Translations under genes and position numbers: made by a program
Shown: in pieces, positions 52,157 to 63,709 of the stretch
Layout of the letters: each line of letters opens with the position of its first letter
Position numbering within the stretch: position 1 is the stretch's first letter
NCBI GenBank assembly: GCA_016617785.1
Contig: JADILM010000004.1
Location: forward strand, 248,001-312,000
DNA length: 64,000 nt
Direction: 5' to 3'
From: Sporobolomyces roseus
Taxonomy: Eukaryota; Basidiomycota; Microbotryomycetes; Sporidiobolales; Sporidiobolaceae
Notes under the pieces: model-generated
What the model was told of the DNA's origin: nothing
The model's input: the letters and a program-made list of their open reading frames with translations, nothing else
Database searches by the model: none

Positions 52157-52678
52157 TCGAGCAGGAGGAAGACGAGGTTTTCGTAGATTACCTCCCGCTC
52201 TTCGCAACTAATCTCCTCATCTCTAGTCTCTCTTTCAAACGTTGCGAGAGTGAGGGCTCTGGCATTCTGTCGAGTCTGCGAAACGCACGTACCCCTCGAG
52301 TGGAAAAAAAGCCGTCAAGTCGAAAAGAGCGAGTTTTTTTGATCTGTCTCCCTCTCTCTCCCTCTCGACCTCACACTTGTTTCACCAGCAAAGCGAGCTA
52401 GCTACACTGTCGAGCTGCAGAGCATCGTACTGAAACCCTCTCGACCCCCTATCCGACCCATCAGCCGCTCGTCCGACAACTCGAATCGAAAATCGATCGG
52501 ATTTCTCCTCTTCAACATCAACCTATCAACCCCACTACCCTCGGAGGAAGCCGTGTTACAGCTCAACATACACGAGACTAGCTATCCACTCTTCCAGCTG
52601 AGATTCAACGCTTCAACGTTCGCTTCTAGTTGTCTCATCAAATATCGTTTTCCTTCGGCAAGAGGACGCGGGTTAGCG
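52157..52678. other. Intergenic region
   Basis: About 520 bases. An open frame continues upstream of the next gene's ATG to 52553 without a start codon other than GTG. I see no gene. Confidence 0.4.
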
Positions 52679-55600
52679 ATGGGGCATACTGTAGAGGTGC
52701 CTATAGCATCTCAGATGGCTGTGACAGGCTCTTCTGATAGGACGAGTGAGACGACTAGCAAGTGAGTACTCGTTTCTCCTTTTTCGCTCCTTTCCCTCTT
52801 GAAACCTTCTGTCCGCTATGAACTTAAATGGAAGCGTTGAGTGTCATATATCGGAGAATACTGACACTGTCTTCGTCTTTTCGTAGCTCGCTTATTACAG
52901 GCGACACATCGACTCGATCAATTTCGCACAATCTTTCCCTTCCTCCCGTTTCTGGTCTGAGCAATCATTCCACTTCACCGCTTCTTCTGCTTCCGCAACC
53001 GCAAGCTACTGCCGTTATTGCGGATCCTACCGATGATCTACCGGTCGCTCGTCGACTCCGCTCAAACCGTCGCAATTCTTCCTCTGCTCCCTCTCGCCAA
53101 CGCCTTTCCGATTCCCCAGCCTCCCAGAAAGCTCGCCACCAACTTCGAGACCCTCTGACCGGAGCTTTCATTCGCTCTACTTCTTCCGACGATCCTTCCT
53201 ATTCTCCTTCGACTTTGACGAAACGAAATGGTTCTTTCAGTTCGAATTCGAGGAAATCGTCGAGACCTCCTCCAAGACCTTTCGAGATACCGTTTCTCTA
53301 CGATAGGAGTGAGTCAAGTGATGAGGAAGGAAGGAGTAGGAGGAAGAAGAGAAAGAGAACGACGGAGGAAGCGGAACATGAGGGAGATGAGGAATGGAAG
53401 GAATGGAAAGAGAACATGGGATTCATTCAAGTTACGAGATATGATGTGATCGATGCGATGGGTGGAAGAGGAGCGCTGAGACGTTGGGGCTGGTGGAAAG
53501 AAAAGGGCACGGAGCAGACGAACGAAGAGCATGCGACAGAAGAGGGTCGAAACCTTACGCAGAGGGATGATTCGGTCGAAGCGCAGATAGGTGGGAGTCA
53601 AACTACAAACACCGAACGGGAGCGGGAGTCAAACGGAGTCGCAGAAACAATAGGAGTTGTCAGTCTTCAACCATCGGATTCTTCAACCACATCATCTACA
53701 CAGACGGCTCTCACTCTAGCGAAAGCTGCACTTCCTCGACTTCGAGCTCACATTACTCAGACACTCTCAATTGTTGACGATTCTATGTCTCCTCCTCCTC
53801 CAGTCTCATCGAAACCGAAACGAAAACGCAAGACTGAAAGATCAAGCAAGAGGAGGCCTTCAATTGATTACGGAACTCGTACTTCGACTAGGATCGCTCT
53901 CAAACAAGCTACTGCACCGATCGAAGAGGAGGAGGAGGAGGATAGCGCGAAAGTGAGCGAAACGAAAGATCAAGCTCTTCCTGTTTCGAAATCGAGTTCC
54001 TCCTTAACCTTCGTTCTCCCTAAGCCTGCTCCTACATCAGCGACTACTTCTAGCTCTCTACTTCTATCAACTACCGTCTCTGCCTCAACTACAGCTCCTA
54101 CCCCAATTCCTTCGGTTCTCAAATCCGACAAAACTCCATCCCTCGCCCTTTGCGCTTCGCCTTTACCCTTTCCCCTTTGCCTCCCCGCTCATGATAGCTC
54201 CCCTGCTTCCGACTCGACGCTCAAAGGAGACGAAAGCTCCAACTCGAGTAGTCGAACGGAAGATGAGGAGGAAGTTTTGATGGCTCTCTTGGATCTCAGC
54301 GGGAGTACCTGCTGTCAAAAATCGATGGTTCGAGTCGAGTCCTTGAAAATTGCTGGAGAAGGAGGGAAGATCACGTCGGAAGAAGGTGAAGACAAGATAC
54401 GCACGAATAGAATGGAAGAGATGAGCGAAATTGAGGAGACTGAAGGATCGAAACGAAGCGAAGATGCAAGCGAACTAGCTCGAGCTCGACCAGTCACTAC
54501 TCAGCAGAGCTCTCTTCCTACTCCCTCACCCGACGTCACCCAAAATATCGAGTTACCCAAATTTGACTCTCGCTCTCTTGCCCTCGACCCTTCGCTGCAG
54601 CCCGTTTCATCAGCTCAAGGTTGTTGTTTCGACCTCGTCGATTCAGAAGTCACTCTCAAGAGCTCTTCTTCATCACCCTCGACTTCGTTCTATGTTCCGC
54701 CCTCTCCCGTATCCCCCGAAACTTCCTTCTCTGCCTTACTTCCCGCTTCTACCTCGACGAACGCTCTTTCGTTCAAGCCTCGCAGCCAAACAGTACATCG
54801 ATCGGATCGCCCTCACTCGACTTCGGCCATCTCAGCATTAGCGAACAAACCTCAACTTTTCACCTCGAAAATTGAACGTTCGGATTCAGTTCTCGCTACT
54901 CTTCGACCATCTTTCCCTCCGGAAGGCGAAGAACGCTCAGTGAAGACTCGAGAGAGTGGGAGTGGGAGAATGGCTGAAGCTATCGAAGCAAAGAGGAAGG
55001 AGGTGGCAGAAGAAGCGAATGAATTGAAGGAACGACTTTGGGGAGACTGCGAAGATGGAGACGGAGGGAAGCTTGATCTGTAAGCGGAGGACTTCTGCTG
55101 AGCTCTCCCCCATTCGAGCGGATCTCAGCTTTGTTCCTTTCTGCCCACAGTCTTTACTGTCCGAACTTCCTGGCGTCAAAAATTGCTCGCCTCAGCACCG
55201 AAGATCCTGATTCCCCTCTTCCTGCCTTCGACTCTCCTTCGACTTCAGCTTTCCTCTCTCTTCTCCGTCCTTCACTTGGTCGGCCACCTCTTCAGAATCT
55301 CCCTTCGACGAAATCAGATTCGTCTGTACCCGTTTCGAACGAAACTTTTCCTGCGCCCTCATCTCAAATCTCCTTGGCTCTCGAATATCTCTACAACTGC
55401 TCCTTCCTCGACAAAGAGATCGAGTATTTCCAAGCGAACGAACCCTCTTTCTGGAAATTCATCGAAACGATGAGTTACGTTGCCGAAATCAACGAGAAGA
55501 TTGACGAACTAGATTCTCATCTCGCTGAGCGGAACGTCGCTTCAATTGGTACTGAGAGGGAGAGGAGTAGTCCTACGAATGCTAGATCGGTTGGAGGGAG

Positions 55601-55688
55601 GAGAAGTAGTGATCAATTCGCGTCGAGTCCTGCGAGAGGAGGAGTAGGGAATGGAAGGTACAGAAGAAAGTATGGAGTAGCCCCTTGA
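52679..55688 (+). CDS. Large Ser/Pro-rich protein of unknown function
   Basis: Exons 52679-52761, 52887-55079 and 55151-55688 splice cleanly (GTGAGT...GTAG; GTAAGC...ACAG) to about 937 residues. The N-terminal third has basic, Arg/Ser-rich stretches (RRLRSNRRNSSSAPSRQRLS) and an acidic/basic boundary (SSDEEGRSRRKKRKRTTEEA), then a short folded-looking block: WKENMGFIQVTRYDVIDAMG, GRGALRRWGWWKEKGTEQ. The centre is low complexity. The C-terminal exon contains a helical block: ISLALEYLYNCSFLDKEIEY, FQANEPSFWKFIETMSYVAE, INEKIDELDSHLAERNV. No family recognised; likely nuclear because of the KKRKR-type signals. An anchoring/coiled-coil role of the C-terminal helix is only a guess. Confidence 0.65.
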
Positions 55689-55788
55689 ACGAATCACGCT
55701 TGAAAGTAGTAAGAGAAATAGATTAGAAACCGCTTGACACTCGAAAACGAACCGAATAACATTGCCTTTTATCTCGAGAGATTTACTT

Positions 55789-58123
55789 CTACGGATCCAA
55801 TTTGAGTTGTTCAATCCCTTTCCCAATCTCCTTATCTTCTCCTTTGAACTCCCAAACTTCGTACCGATGATTCAACCCACCATCTTCATGAACCCTGTAC
55901 AAACTTCCACACCCTCCACTCCCCGGAGCTTTCTTGACATAATACAATTCCTTGATTCTAGAATGTAACAAACTCATCGCGCACAAGAGACAAGGTTCGT
56001 GTGAAATGAAGACTGTTAATCCGGTGAGCACGTAAGGTGGATCGAAAGCTTCTGGGGAGAGTTTGGGTCGCGCGTTGTGAAGATCTAGGACAGAGATTGC
56101 GTCGATCGCGTTACAGGCTGCGTGGGATAAACAGTTCGAGGTTGAGAGTCGAGTGTCGAATGCGGTGACGAGTGTTGCGGGTGGTTGTAAGGAAGAATGA
56201 TAAGTTGGAGACCATGAATCGGTTACATGACAAGCGATAGGATGCTGTGATTCAAGAATCAGTCATCAGTGTTGCTCCCTGTCAACAAGATCTGAAAAGT
56301 GAATCTCGACTCACCTCTCCCCTCTCTCCCGCCTCTTTCGCTTTCCCCCAAACCCTCCCGACCTCTTTCTCAATCCACTCCATTTTGCCCCTCTCCCACC
56401 CTTTCTTCCTAAACACAGCTTTCGGTCCCTCCCTAATATGAACCAAAGTGACTGGCCAAACATGGTTCCATTCTTCCGCTTGTTTCTCGGTGTGAGCTGG
56501 TTGAGCCGGTACGTCCACTTGATAGATTTCTGGAATCGGGAAAGGGTCGAGAGCTTGAGTGAGTGGGGAGGATGCGAGGAGTTCGACGAGATCTGATGGG
56601 GAAGAGGAGACGGGGAAGAGAAGGATCGACACGAGTGCATCGGCTGAGAGGGGTTTGTGGCTCACTGAGTCAGAGGGAGATCCGGTTGAAGTGACGTCGG
56701 GGACGGGAGGAGGTAGAGTAGAATTGCTTTCTTGAATTGGTCGAACTCGTTTCAGGTGTTGGAGCTCGTTAAACTTCTTGCTAGTGTGCTTGCGAACGAA
56801 TTGAAAGATGATTCCAGAGTGTCTAGCAGGTAGATCTATAGCGTAACAAGGGACTATTCATTGGAGTCAAAAGTTCAGCGATGCCTTCGAAAGATGTGAG
56901 GTGAGAGAGAGACTTCTAAAACGCACAAGTTGTGAGTTCTCGATCTTCAGGATCAACAATTTCCGTGATCTTCCTGAACTGGAAATCTGGTTCCTCGAAT
57001 CCAACGATCTCTGTATCCCTCTCTCTAAGCTGTTCTTCAGACATAGCTTTGAACTTGTCCAATCTATCCAATTCTTCATCTTCTCCCAAGTTCCCGAGTC
57101 CACCCCATCCGTCATCTACTGATCCATCGTCTGCGTCGAGCGATGGTAGGGGATCGCCATCGAATCGAACCGAGTGACCGTAGAAGATGAATAGTTCTTC
57201 TCCCTTTTTGATAGGTTTCGCTGCTCGATAATGAATCGTATACTCCGAAAGTTTCACTTCATACGAGACGTTAGGCGAAGACGAATGATTAAAGAGTGAA
57301 CCTGCGAGGATTTCGCAAGGAAGAACAGATCAGCTTCGTCGCTAATATATTCACCCTGTGAAGATTACTCACCCAATCCCAAAGCGACCGCCATTTCACC
57401 CCCCTTCCCCCAAGTAAACACATAACCTCTCAACTGACTCGCCTCTACACCTTTCAACCCTTGACCCCCTCCTTCGACCTTCGGATCAAACCCTCTGTAC
57501 TCTTCCTCACTCAACACTAATACCGGACTGATCTCGACGATTTCCCCTGCTGGAATATCGGAGGATGCGAATACTCCTCTACCGAGTGAAGGGTCTTTCG
57601 TTAGGATCTCGAGGGGGGCTCGGGTGAGATGAGGGGTCTGGGGAGGGTAAGGGAGAGAGATTGTCGAATTCGAAGAGGAGGGATCGGAGACTCCAGGAGG
57701 GGGAGGGTAGGAGTAGCTCAATCCATTCGAAGTGTTTACTTCGGGACTTGTAGCGGGAATCGAAGGGGTTCGAGTGATTGAATTCGAGTTTGCTGTAACT
57801 TGATCATTCGGGATCGATGAGTCGCCGAGTTGATCTCGAAGCGATGTAGTGACCTCCCTGATACTGTCCCCGCTATTTAGGATGTCGACCGAGTCGTGTT
57901 GGGGGATGTAGTGATTAAGTTTAGATGAAGGTTCAAAGTCGATCGAGTTTGCTTTCGTGATGATGATACCGTCCTAATTTGACCACCTGAGCTGATCAGC
58001 ACACTATACTTTCGCTCCTCTGAGTAGTCCCATGCTTCCTTGAGGTGTTGTCGATGAAACGAAGCAGGAGATGAAAAAGGGACGCACGGTGAAGCTGTTC
58101 TCTGTGAGGCGTTCATGGTTCAT
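55789..58123 (-). CDS. TAD3: SET-domain / tRNA adenosine deaminase subunit TAD3 fusion
   Basis: Exons 58088-58123, 57373-57973, 56927-57301, 56315-56853 and 55789-56244 join in frame to about 670 residues. The first half is a SET methyltransferase-like domain: GRGVFASSDIPAGEIVEISP, the NHS motif SLFNHSSSPNVSYEVKLSEY, TIHYRAAKPIKKGEELFIFY and G. The second half is TAD3/ADAT3: FPCYAIDLPARHSGIIFQFV, NELQHLKRVRP, then SHAACNAIDAISVLD, where HAA replaces the catalytic HAE as usual for TAD3, and the zinc-binding SHEPCLLCAMSLLHSRI. TAD3 pairs with TAD2 to make inosine at tRNA wobble position 34. The TAD3 part has no in-frame ATG before KMEWIEKEV, well inside the domain, so it cannot be a separate gene with a normal start. 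The SET half has unknown substrate. Confidence 0.82.
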
Positions 58124-58229
58124 ATAATGTAGTCAACAAGATAATCAGGGTGCCGTATAGCAGGCTTGGTGGATGGGTGACCGAGAGGTGCGTATTTGGA
58201 GAGGAAAGTGAATGGTTGAATGAGAGAAG

Positions 58230-58875
58230 TATGGTTGGTTTTCCGTACGTACCGTACCCGTAAGTCGCTCTTTTTTTACGTACGGCTTACGGTACGGCAG
58301 ATTTCCGTAACCGTAGACTTTCCGTACCGTACTCGTAGCCGTATCGGAAGAGTCTCGTAACCGTAATACGAGATTTTACGGGAGAATCTCTTCCGCGAGG
58401 CAATTTATCACGTTGAGTGTCATCCAGAAGGTTAAATGTACTTTACGAGAGCGCACACTTCAGTAGAGTCGAAGCCGCCAAAAGAAAGACCGAGAAATCG
58501 ATGGGAAGAAATGTCAAAACTCGCGATTGCTGGACTTTCGCAAGACTCGACGGCTCTACAGCAAGTCGGGACTATCTGTTGATGCAAAATGCGAGTCGCA
58601 ACCATGCGAAGCCCTCGCAAGAATCAATGCGAGGTGTCAGGATTGAACTCTGGTCGTCCACAAAAACAAAAAACAGAGGCTTGCGACTGAGCCAAAGCGA
58701 TTTCCGTAAGAGGCCGGCCGGAACTTGAGATATATATACGTACGGTCTACGGTACGGTTACGATACGAGCCGTAAGTCAAGCCACCTCCGTACCGTAAGT
58801 AGCCGTACTTTTTACGGTAAAAAGTCGTACGGAACCGTAGTTTACGACGTAAAGCCGTAAATTTTGCCAACCATA
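58230..58875. mobile_element. Miniature inverted-repeat element, hAT-like by 8-bp target duplication
   Basis: 646 bases bounded by the inverted terminal repeat TATGGTTGG...CCAACCATA and flanked on both sides by a perfect 8-bp direct repeat GAGAGAAG (58222-58229 and 58876-58883). Both sub-terminal regions (about 58240-58370 and 58735-58860) are packed with TACGG/CCGTA repeats in both orientations, so the ends can fold back. No transposase is encoded; the internal open frame of 103 codons (58417-58728) has no domain. An 8-bp duplication is typical of the hAT superfamily (also P elements). The termini are not a textbook hAT sequence, so the family is an inference. Confidence 0.75.
58636..58700 (-). 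other. tRNA-like relic with Pol III A and B boxes inside the miniature element
   Basis: On the minus strand, TGGCTCAGTCGC resembles an A box, with a perfect GGCT/AGCC D-stem, followed about 44 bases from its start by GAGTTCAATCCTGA resembling a B box. A CTCTG/CAGAG pair could form the anticodon arm, but the acceptor and T stems do not pair, so it is not a functional tRNA. It may be the head of a decayed SINE captured by the element. Confidence 0.35.
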
Positions 58876-58883
58876 GAGAGAAG

Positions 58884-59278
58884 AGAAGGAAAAGGGATTT
58901 CAAAGTCCAGTAGCTCTCCTGCTGAAGGTTGTGAATGATGAATGAGCGTTTGTCAGATGTCACTGTCGTCGTATAAGCGCAAAACGAAGAAGTAGAAAGC
59001 ATGAGCTACAATGAACCGCGGAAAAAGCTTCCTTTCGCACCGTTTTCGACAGAGTGCTGGGCGAAGGCTCACTCAACCAGCTCGGTAGCGTAATATGCGA
59101 GTGAGCGAGGCCATCAAGAGTCCGACAGCGGGCAAAGGGAAGGAAGAGTGGGTACGATTGGACTTGCGGAGAGTACAAAAAAGCAAAAACAAATAAACGG
59201 TAGCTGAGCAAGTACACAACAACAACAAGCGGTAAAGCTATAGATGAACGATAAAGATACGTGTAAATCCTCCTCGAA
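58884..59278. other. Intergenic region between the miniature element and the first DUF6533-like gene
   Basis: About 395 bases lying 3' of the minus-strand DUF6533-like gene. No domain or RNA gene seen. Confidence 0.4.
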
Positions 59279-60817
59279 CTAACTCGAACGCTCGACGAAA
59301 GTTTCCCTCTGAACCTGAACCCCTCCTCCATTCCCTCCTCTTCCAAAGCTATCTCCCTCATTCGTATCCGACGCAAACGTAAAATCTCCATCCGAGCCGT
59401 GCACACCATAAGATCCATTCAAGTCTTGCAGAGCGACGTTCGTCCTTTTCTCGTGATCCGATTCGTGAAGAATGAAAGTTGGATCGGTGGTTTTCCTCCT
59501 CGAACGGAAAGAGAACGGAGATTTGGGAGTGGAAGTGTTTGAGGCAGTCACTTTCGAAGGATCGGTACGGTTGAAGAGGGATAGTACGAGTCTGGTTGCC
59601 ATGAGTGAGGTTAGGGCGAGCGAGGCGGGGGATTGGAAAGGTCGGAGGAAAAGATCGGCGGTTTCTAAGAACAGTCGTGCGAGAAGACGATGTCAGCTTC
59701 GAACGACGGAGGGTTGGAGATGAGGCAGAGTCTCTGGGCTTGGTCAGGAGGGTGAAAAGTGAGCAGCAGGAACTTACGAATTGTGAAAACGACTGAAATC
59801 AAGTTCGTAGCGGTGATAACGAGGTAATACCAAATCCCATCATTTTGTAACTTCTTGAGGATCGGTAGACGTCCAGCAACTTTCGAGACCTTGACCGTAC
59901 GATAAAGAGTGAGGAACAGAATCATGGCATCGAAGACCAAAACAGTTGCCCAGCTTCGAAAAGTTAAAATTTGTCAATCTCCTCGCTTTCGAAATTGGTC
60001 GAGATGAATGCTCACAAGAGTACTTCTTGACCAGATGAAAGTTTCCCTTTAGCTTCAGCTTCGCAACCTGGAAGATCGAGCAGATCAACGAGTTCTTGAG
60101 GGGGAGGTGCAGCACGAAGTTGGAAGGTTGGTCCGATCAATAGCCCAAGAAGACAGGTGAGCATGAAGAGCAGGAGGTAGAGGATTCGTCGTTGTTTGTC
60201 CCAGACGGCGTAGACTCGGATTGAGAGGATCGAAGAGCAGAAACTGTGTGAGAGAATCGAGAGTCGCATCGCACTCGACAATAAGGAATGATGGCAGAAC
60301 TCACAATGCGACCCAGATACCCGCTAATCCATTTAACCAGAAAATTCGACCACAGAGTTCTGCGAATCAATCGAAAATATCAGCTTACTGCCTTCGGAAC
60401 CCGAAATTGCACGGAACTCACGAGCACTGACGAATGAAAAGTCCATGAGCATCAATGCCGCTTGTAAGAGTAATGATCCCCAGCGACTACAATCGACTCG
60501 TCTGAGGTTAGCGAACATTCAACTCGAAGAAAGAAGCGAATTGAGAGACTCACTTCATCAAGAACAGAAACATCATCAAAGTGCGATCACCTTTCCAAAT
60601 ATGACGATACTCTAGCGGTACCGTAGCGAGCTACGATCGACCTCTCTCAAGTCAGTGAACCTGCAACAGAGGAGAAACAGAGGGAACTCACGGTATCGAA
60701 AAGAGCGACCGCAAACCACGAGATAGTGTACCTACGATAGGTATTACCGATTGAGGGATTCGTAGGGATGTATTCCTCGGGGAAAGAGCCTCCGGGAGCC
60801 GCAATGAAGGAGTTCAT
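59279..60817 (-). CDS. DUF6533-like multi-pass membrane protein, tandem copy 1
   Basis: Starts MNSFIAAPGGSFPEEYIPTN (60817); ends VQVQRETFVERSS at TAG 59279-59281. The first helix block NTYRRYTISWFAVALFDTVA, TVPLEYRHIWKGDRTLM is the DUF6533 signature (aromatic helix, then ...EYRHIWK). Further membrane segments: RWGSLLLQAALMLMDFSFVS, a helix near ILYLLLFMLTCLLGLLIGPT, WATVLVFDAMILFLTLYRTV, GIWYYLVITATNLISVVFTI, SPASLALTSLMATRLVLSLF. The Ser/Asp-rich tail is cytosolic. About eight short introns. Function unknown; the family is common in basidiomycetes. It aligns along its length with the next gene upstream. Confidence 0.78.
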
Positions 60818-61307
60818 CGCAAGTAAAAGGGAAAGGGAAGACGAGTGGAGAGAGGAATGAAAAAAGCGTGAGGTCGGCTTCTGAAGGTGCGTTGGTCTCG
60901 AGGGTGTTGAGGAACAGTCTAGTAATCAAGATTGGGTTGATAAGAGAGAGGAGAGCGGTAGAGAGAGAGAGAGTGGAATGAAGAAAGGGAAGAGTAGGCG
61001 GGGTTCTGGAGAATCGGAGCTTCGAAGGTTGACTGAACTATTTCGGGATACGCGATGAGCGAGACTAGAGGAAACGACGATAACGTGAGTAGCATGAGTG
61101 CGAGTCTGTACTGCTGAAGTTCGCTTGAGTGGTGCGACGAGGATGGTAAAAGCAATGTTGCGAATGCAGCGAAAATGTGTCGACCAAATCTACATGCAAG
61201 TCCAGTCTGAAGCCTGAGTACACGACTTCTATCAATCGTAAGCAGCGGCAACGCACAAGGAAAAAGAGAGAGTGCTCACGAGCATTCGAACGAGTCTCGA
61301 GAGAACT
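60818..61307. other. Intergenic region between the two DUF6533-like genes
   Basis: About 490 bases containing the promoter of copy 1 and the 3' end of copy 2. A Leu/Ser-rich open stretch on the minus strand (60919-61251) overlaps it but lacks the family motifs, so it is not called. Confidence 0.4.
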
Positions 61308-63136
61308 CTACTCGATCTCTACTGAAGTTTCGTGATTGACCTGAATCCCTTTGACTCCTTTGCGGTTCGATCTCGACACTCTTCCACCTCTCTTTACCCC
61401 CTCATCACCTTCAGAAGTACTAGCTCCCTCCGAGTTCGAACCGAAGTTGGCAAAGTTACGAAGAGCGATATCATTCGTTCCTACCTTTGACGCGCCTCCT
61501 GCTGCCGAAGACTTCTCCAAATCTGAACGAGAGCGAGTATTTGGCGTCTTCGATCTGGTGGAGAAAACTGAGCGGAACGATTTTGAAGGAGAAGTGCGAG
61601 GTGAAGTCAAGTTTGAAGTTCCAGATGATGGTTTCCTCGAGAAGAGGGCGAGTACTAGTCGTGAGCAAGCGAGAGAGGTGAGGGCGAGAGAAGCGGGGTT
61701 TTGAAAAGGTCGAAGCAAGGGATCAGCCGTTTCTACGGAAAAAGTTCGCAGAGTCAACTTCGATAACTACTGATCAGGGAGAGAGATAGGAGAGCTCACG
61801 AGTGGTGAAGACGACGGCGACAAGATTCGACGAAGTGATGATTGCAAAGTATTGAGCTCCATCGAGCATCAAACGGCGATAGAGAGGGACTTTTCCAGCT
61901 TTGCGTTGAACTTTGACGCTGCGATAGATAGTCATAGCTAGTATGATCGTGTCAAAGATGAGTACCGAGATCCAGCTACAAAGTAAAGGATAAGTGAAAG
62001 CGCAAAGGATGGAGTGATCTCAGCATTTCGAGGGAGAAGGCTCGTGATGAGGAAACGCACAAGATCGTTTCGGTTCCGGTTGCAGGTCGACCGTGGACTT
62101 GTACTCCACATCCAGGTAGCTTGAACATCTTCTGCAACTCCTTTGGAATGGTGAAAGCTGTCGTCGAGGCAAAAGGAAAGCAAAAGCGAAATTTCAGTCT
62201 TTGATTCGAGGATTAGAGAAACGAGTCTCGAAAGGCGAATCACCACGTATTTGAGCTGCAGAGTATGTTTGCACGCCTATTTGAGCAGCGACCAAAAAGA
62301 TGAGCCTGTTGAGCGCGAGGGAGAATAGAGAAGAAGACGAGTGGGAATGGAGAAGAAAAGGGTTCTGTCAGTCAATTTCCGCTAACTACCCTTGTTCACC
62401 GGAACGGGAGATAGAGCTAAGGGAGGCTCACAGTGCTAGCACTTGTTTCTTTTTATCCCAGAGAACCCAAACTCGAATTGAAAGGATGCAGGCGACAAAG
62501 CTATAGGAAACGTTTCATCAGAGGGAGAGAGAGAGCGGTCAGTTTCCATATCTACACATCGGAATGATCAGATCAGACAGCTCACAAAGATATGAAGATC
62601 CCGCCAAAAGAATTAAAGAAGTAGATACGAGAGCAGGTTTCTATTCGAACAGCGAAAAGTTCAGTCATCGGATATTGCATGAGAAACGGCGGAGAATAGA
62701 CTCACCGTTTGAAAGTTCGGCAAATCGGAAGACCAACAATAAGACTTGTATGGCGAGCGAACTCCAGCGACTGTCATCGAAACTCAATTCAGTAACTCGA
62801 GAGGGAAAAGGGATGAAGTGGGTAGATCTGCTCACTTGATAAGGAAGCAAGTCTTGATAGGCGTCAACTTGGCCCACCAGATATGTTCCCATTCGAGCGG
62901 GAACGTAGCGAACTGTAAACCTCATCGAATCAATCGATATCAGTTCAGTAAACAAGACTGTCAGAGTCGAGGAACCCAGTGCTGACCGTATCGTATAAGG
63001 CTATGGACAGCCAGGCTATCGAATACCGCCTGAAGATGTTGACTGCTGACGTTTGGGGAATGAGAGAGTGATCGACTGAACCGAATCCGGGAGGGAATCC
63101 TGAGGGAAGACCGGGGAGTGGTGGGAGAGCGCTCAT
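61308..63136 (-). CDS. DUF6533-like multi-pass membrane protein, tandem copy 2
   Basis: Starts MSALPPLPGLPSGFPPGFGS (63136) and ends VNHETSVEIE at TAG 61308-61310. The first membrane block is VNIFRRYSIAWLSIALYDTV followed by RYVPARMGTYLVGQV, where the EYRHIWK part of copy 1 is changed. Later segments RWSSLAIQVLLLVFRFAELS and PFQNPASLALTSLACSRLVL align with copy 1, and the C-terminal tail is Ser/Arg-rich (FRSVFSTRSKTPNTRSRSDL). Intron positions correspond to those of copy 1. Function unknown. Confidence 0.72.
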
Positions 63137-63709
63137 GCTGTAGATGAATGTGACTGTGCGTTGGTTGGAGGAGAAAGGAGGAAAGGAGGAGGGTGGAGGA
63201 AGGGAAATTGGATGGAAAGTTGGAGCATTCCTTTATATTTGACGAGAGACAAAACGGTAAGGAAGATGAACAAGCAAGAGTCAAGTAAACAGTACGCAGA
63301 AGCAAGAGTGAGCTGCAAAAGCGTGACTGATGAGAAGAAGGAAACCAGCTCGAACGAAGATTTGAGCGAGAAACGTCGTACTGTCGCCCGAATACAGTTC
63401 AACTGCTTGTCCTTCCTTCACGAGCGTCTTCAGACCATACAGCACGTCTCCCAACATCAGCGTCACCGTCCAGCGATCCTTCGTCCCGCTCTGTTTTTCC
63501 GCCCACATCTCTCTTTCGAACTCCTTGTATCGACCGCAACGTGTAGTCTAGCTCCACAATTTTGACCTGGCACTCATCGATCCCGCTTTGAGATGTTCGC
63601 TGCGTCGGAGAGCTGATGAAAGGCTTTACATAGCAGGAGGAAGGCGGTAGGAAGGTTAACGAGAGAAGCGAGGGGCATCTTGCTGAGGTGTAGGATCGCT
63701 TGGAGTATT
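63137..63709. other. Intergenic region with one unsupported minus-strand open stretch
   Basis: About 570 bases. A minus-strand frame (63281-63508) reads MWAEKQSGTKDRWTVTLMLG with an amphipathic look, but I could not extend it with clean splice sites, so it is left as possible 5' sequence of an unresolved gene. Confidence 0.3.

Noticed and set aside
60919..61251. 110-codon hydrophobic frame between the DUF6533-like genes
   Set aside because: It lies upstream of copy 1's ATG, lacks family motifs and does not splice in frame to either copy.
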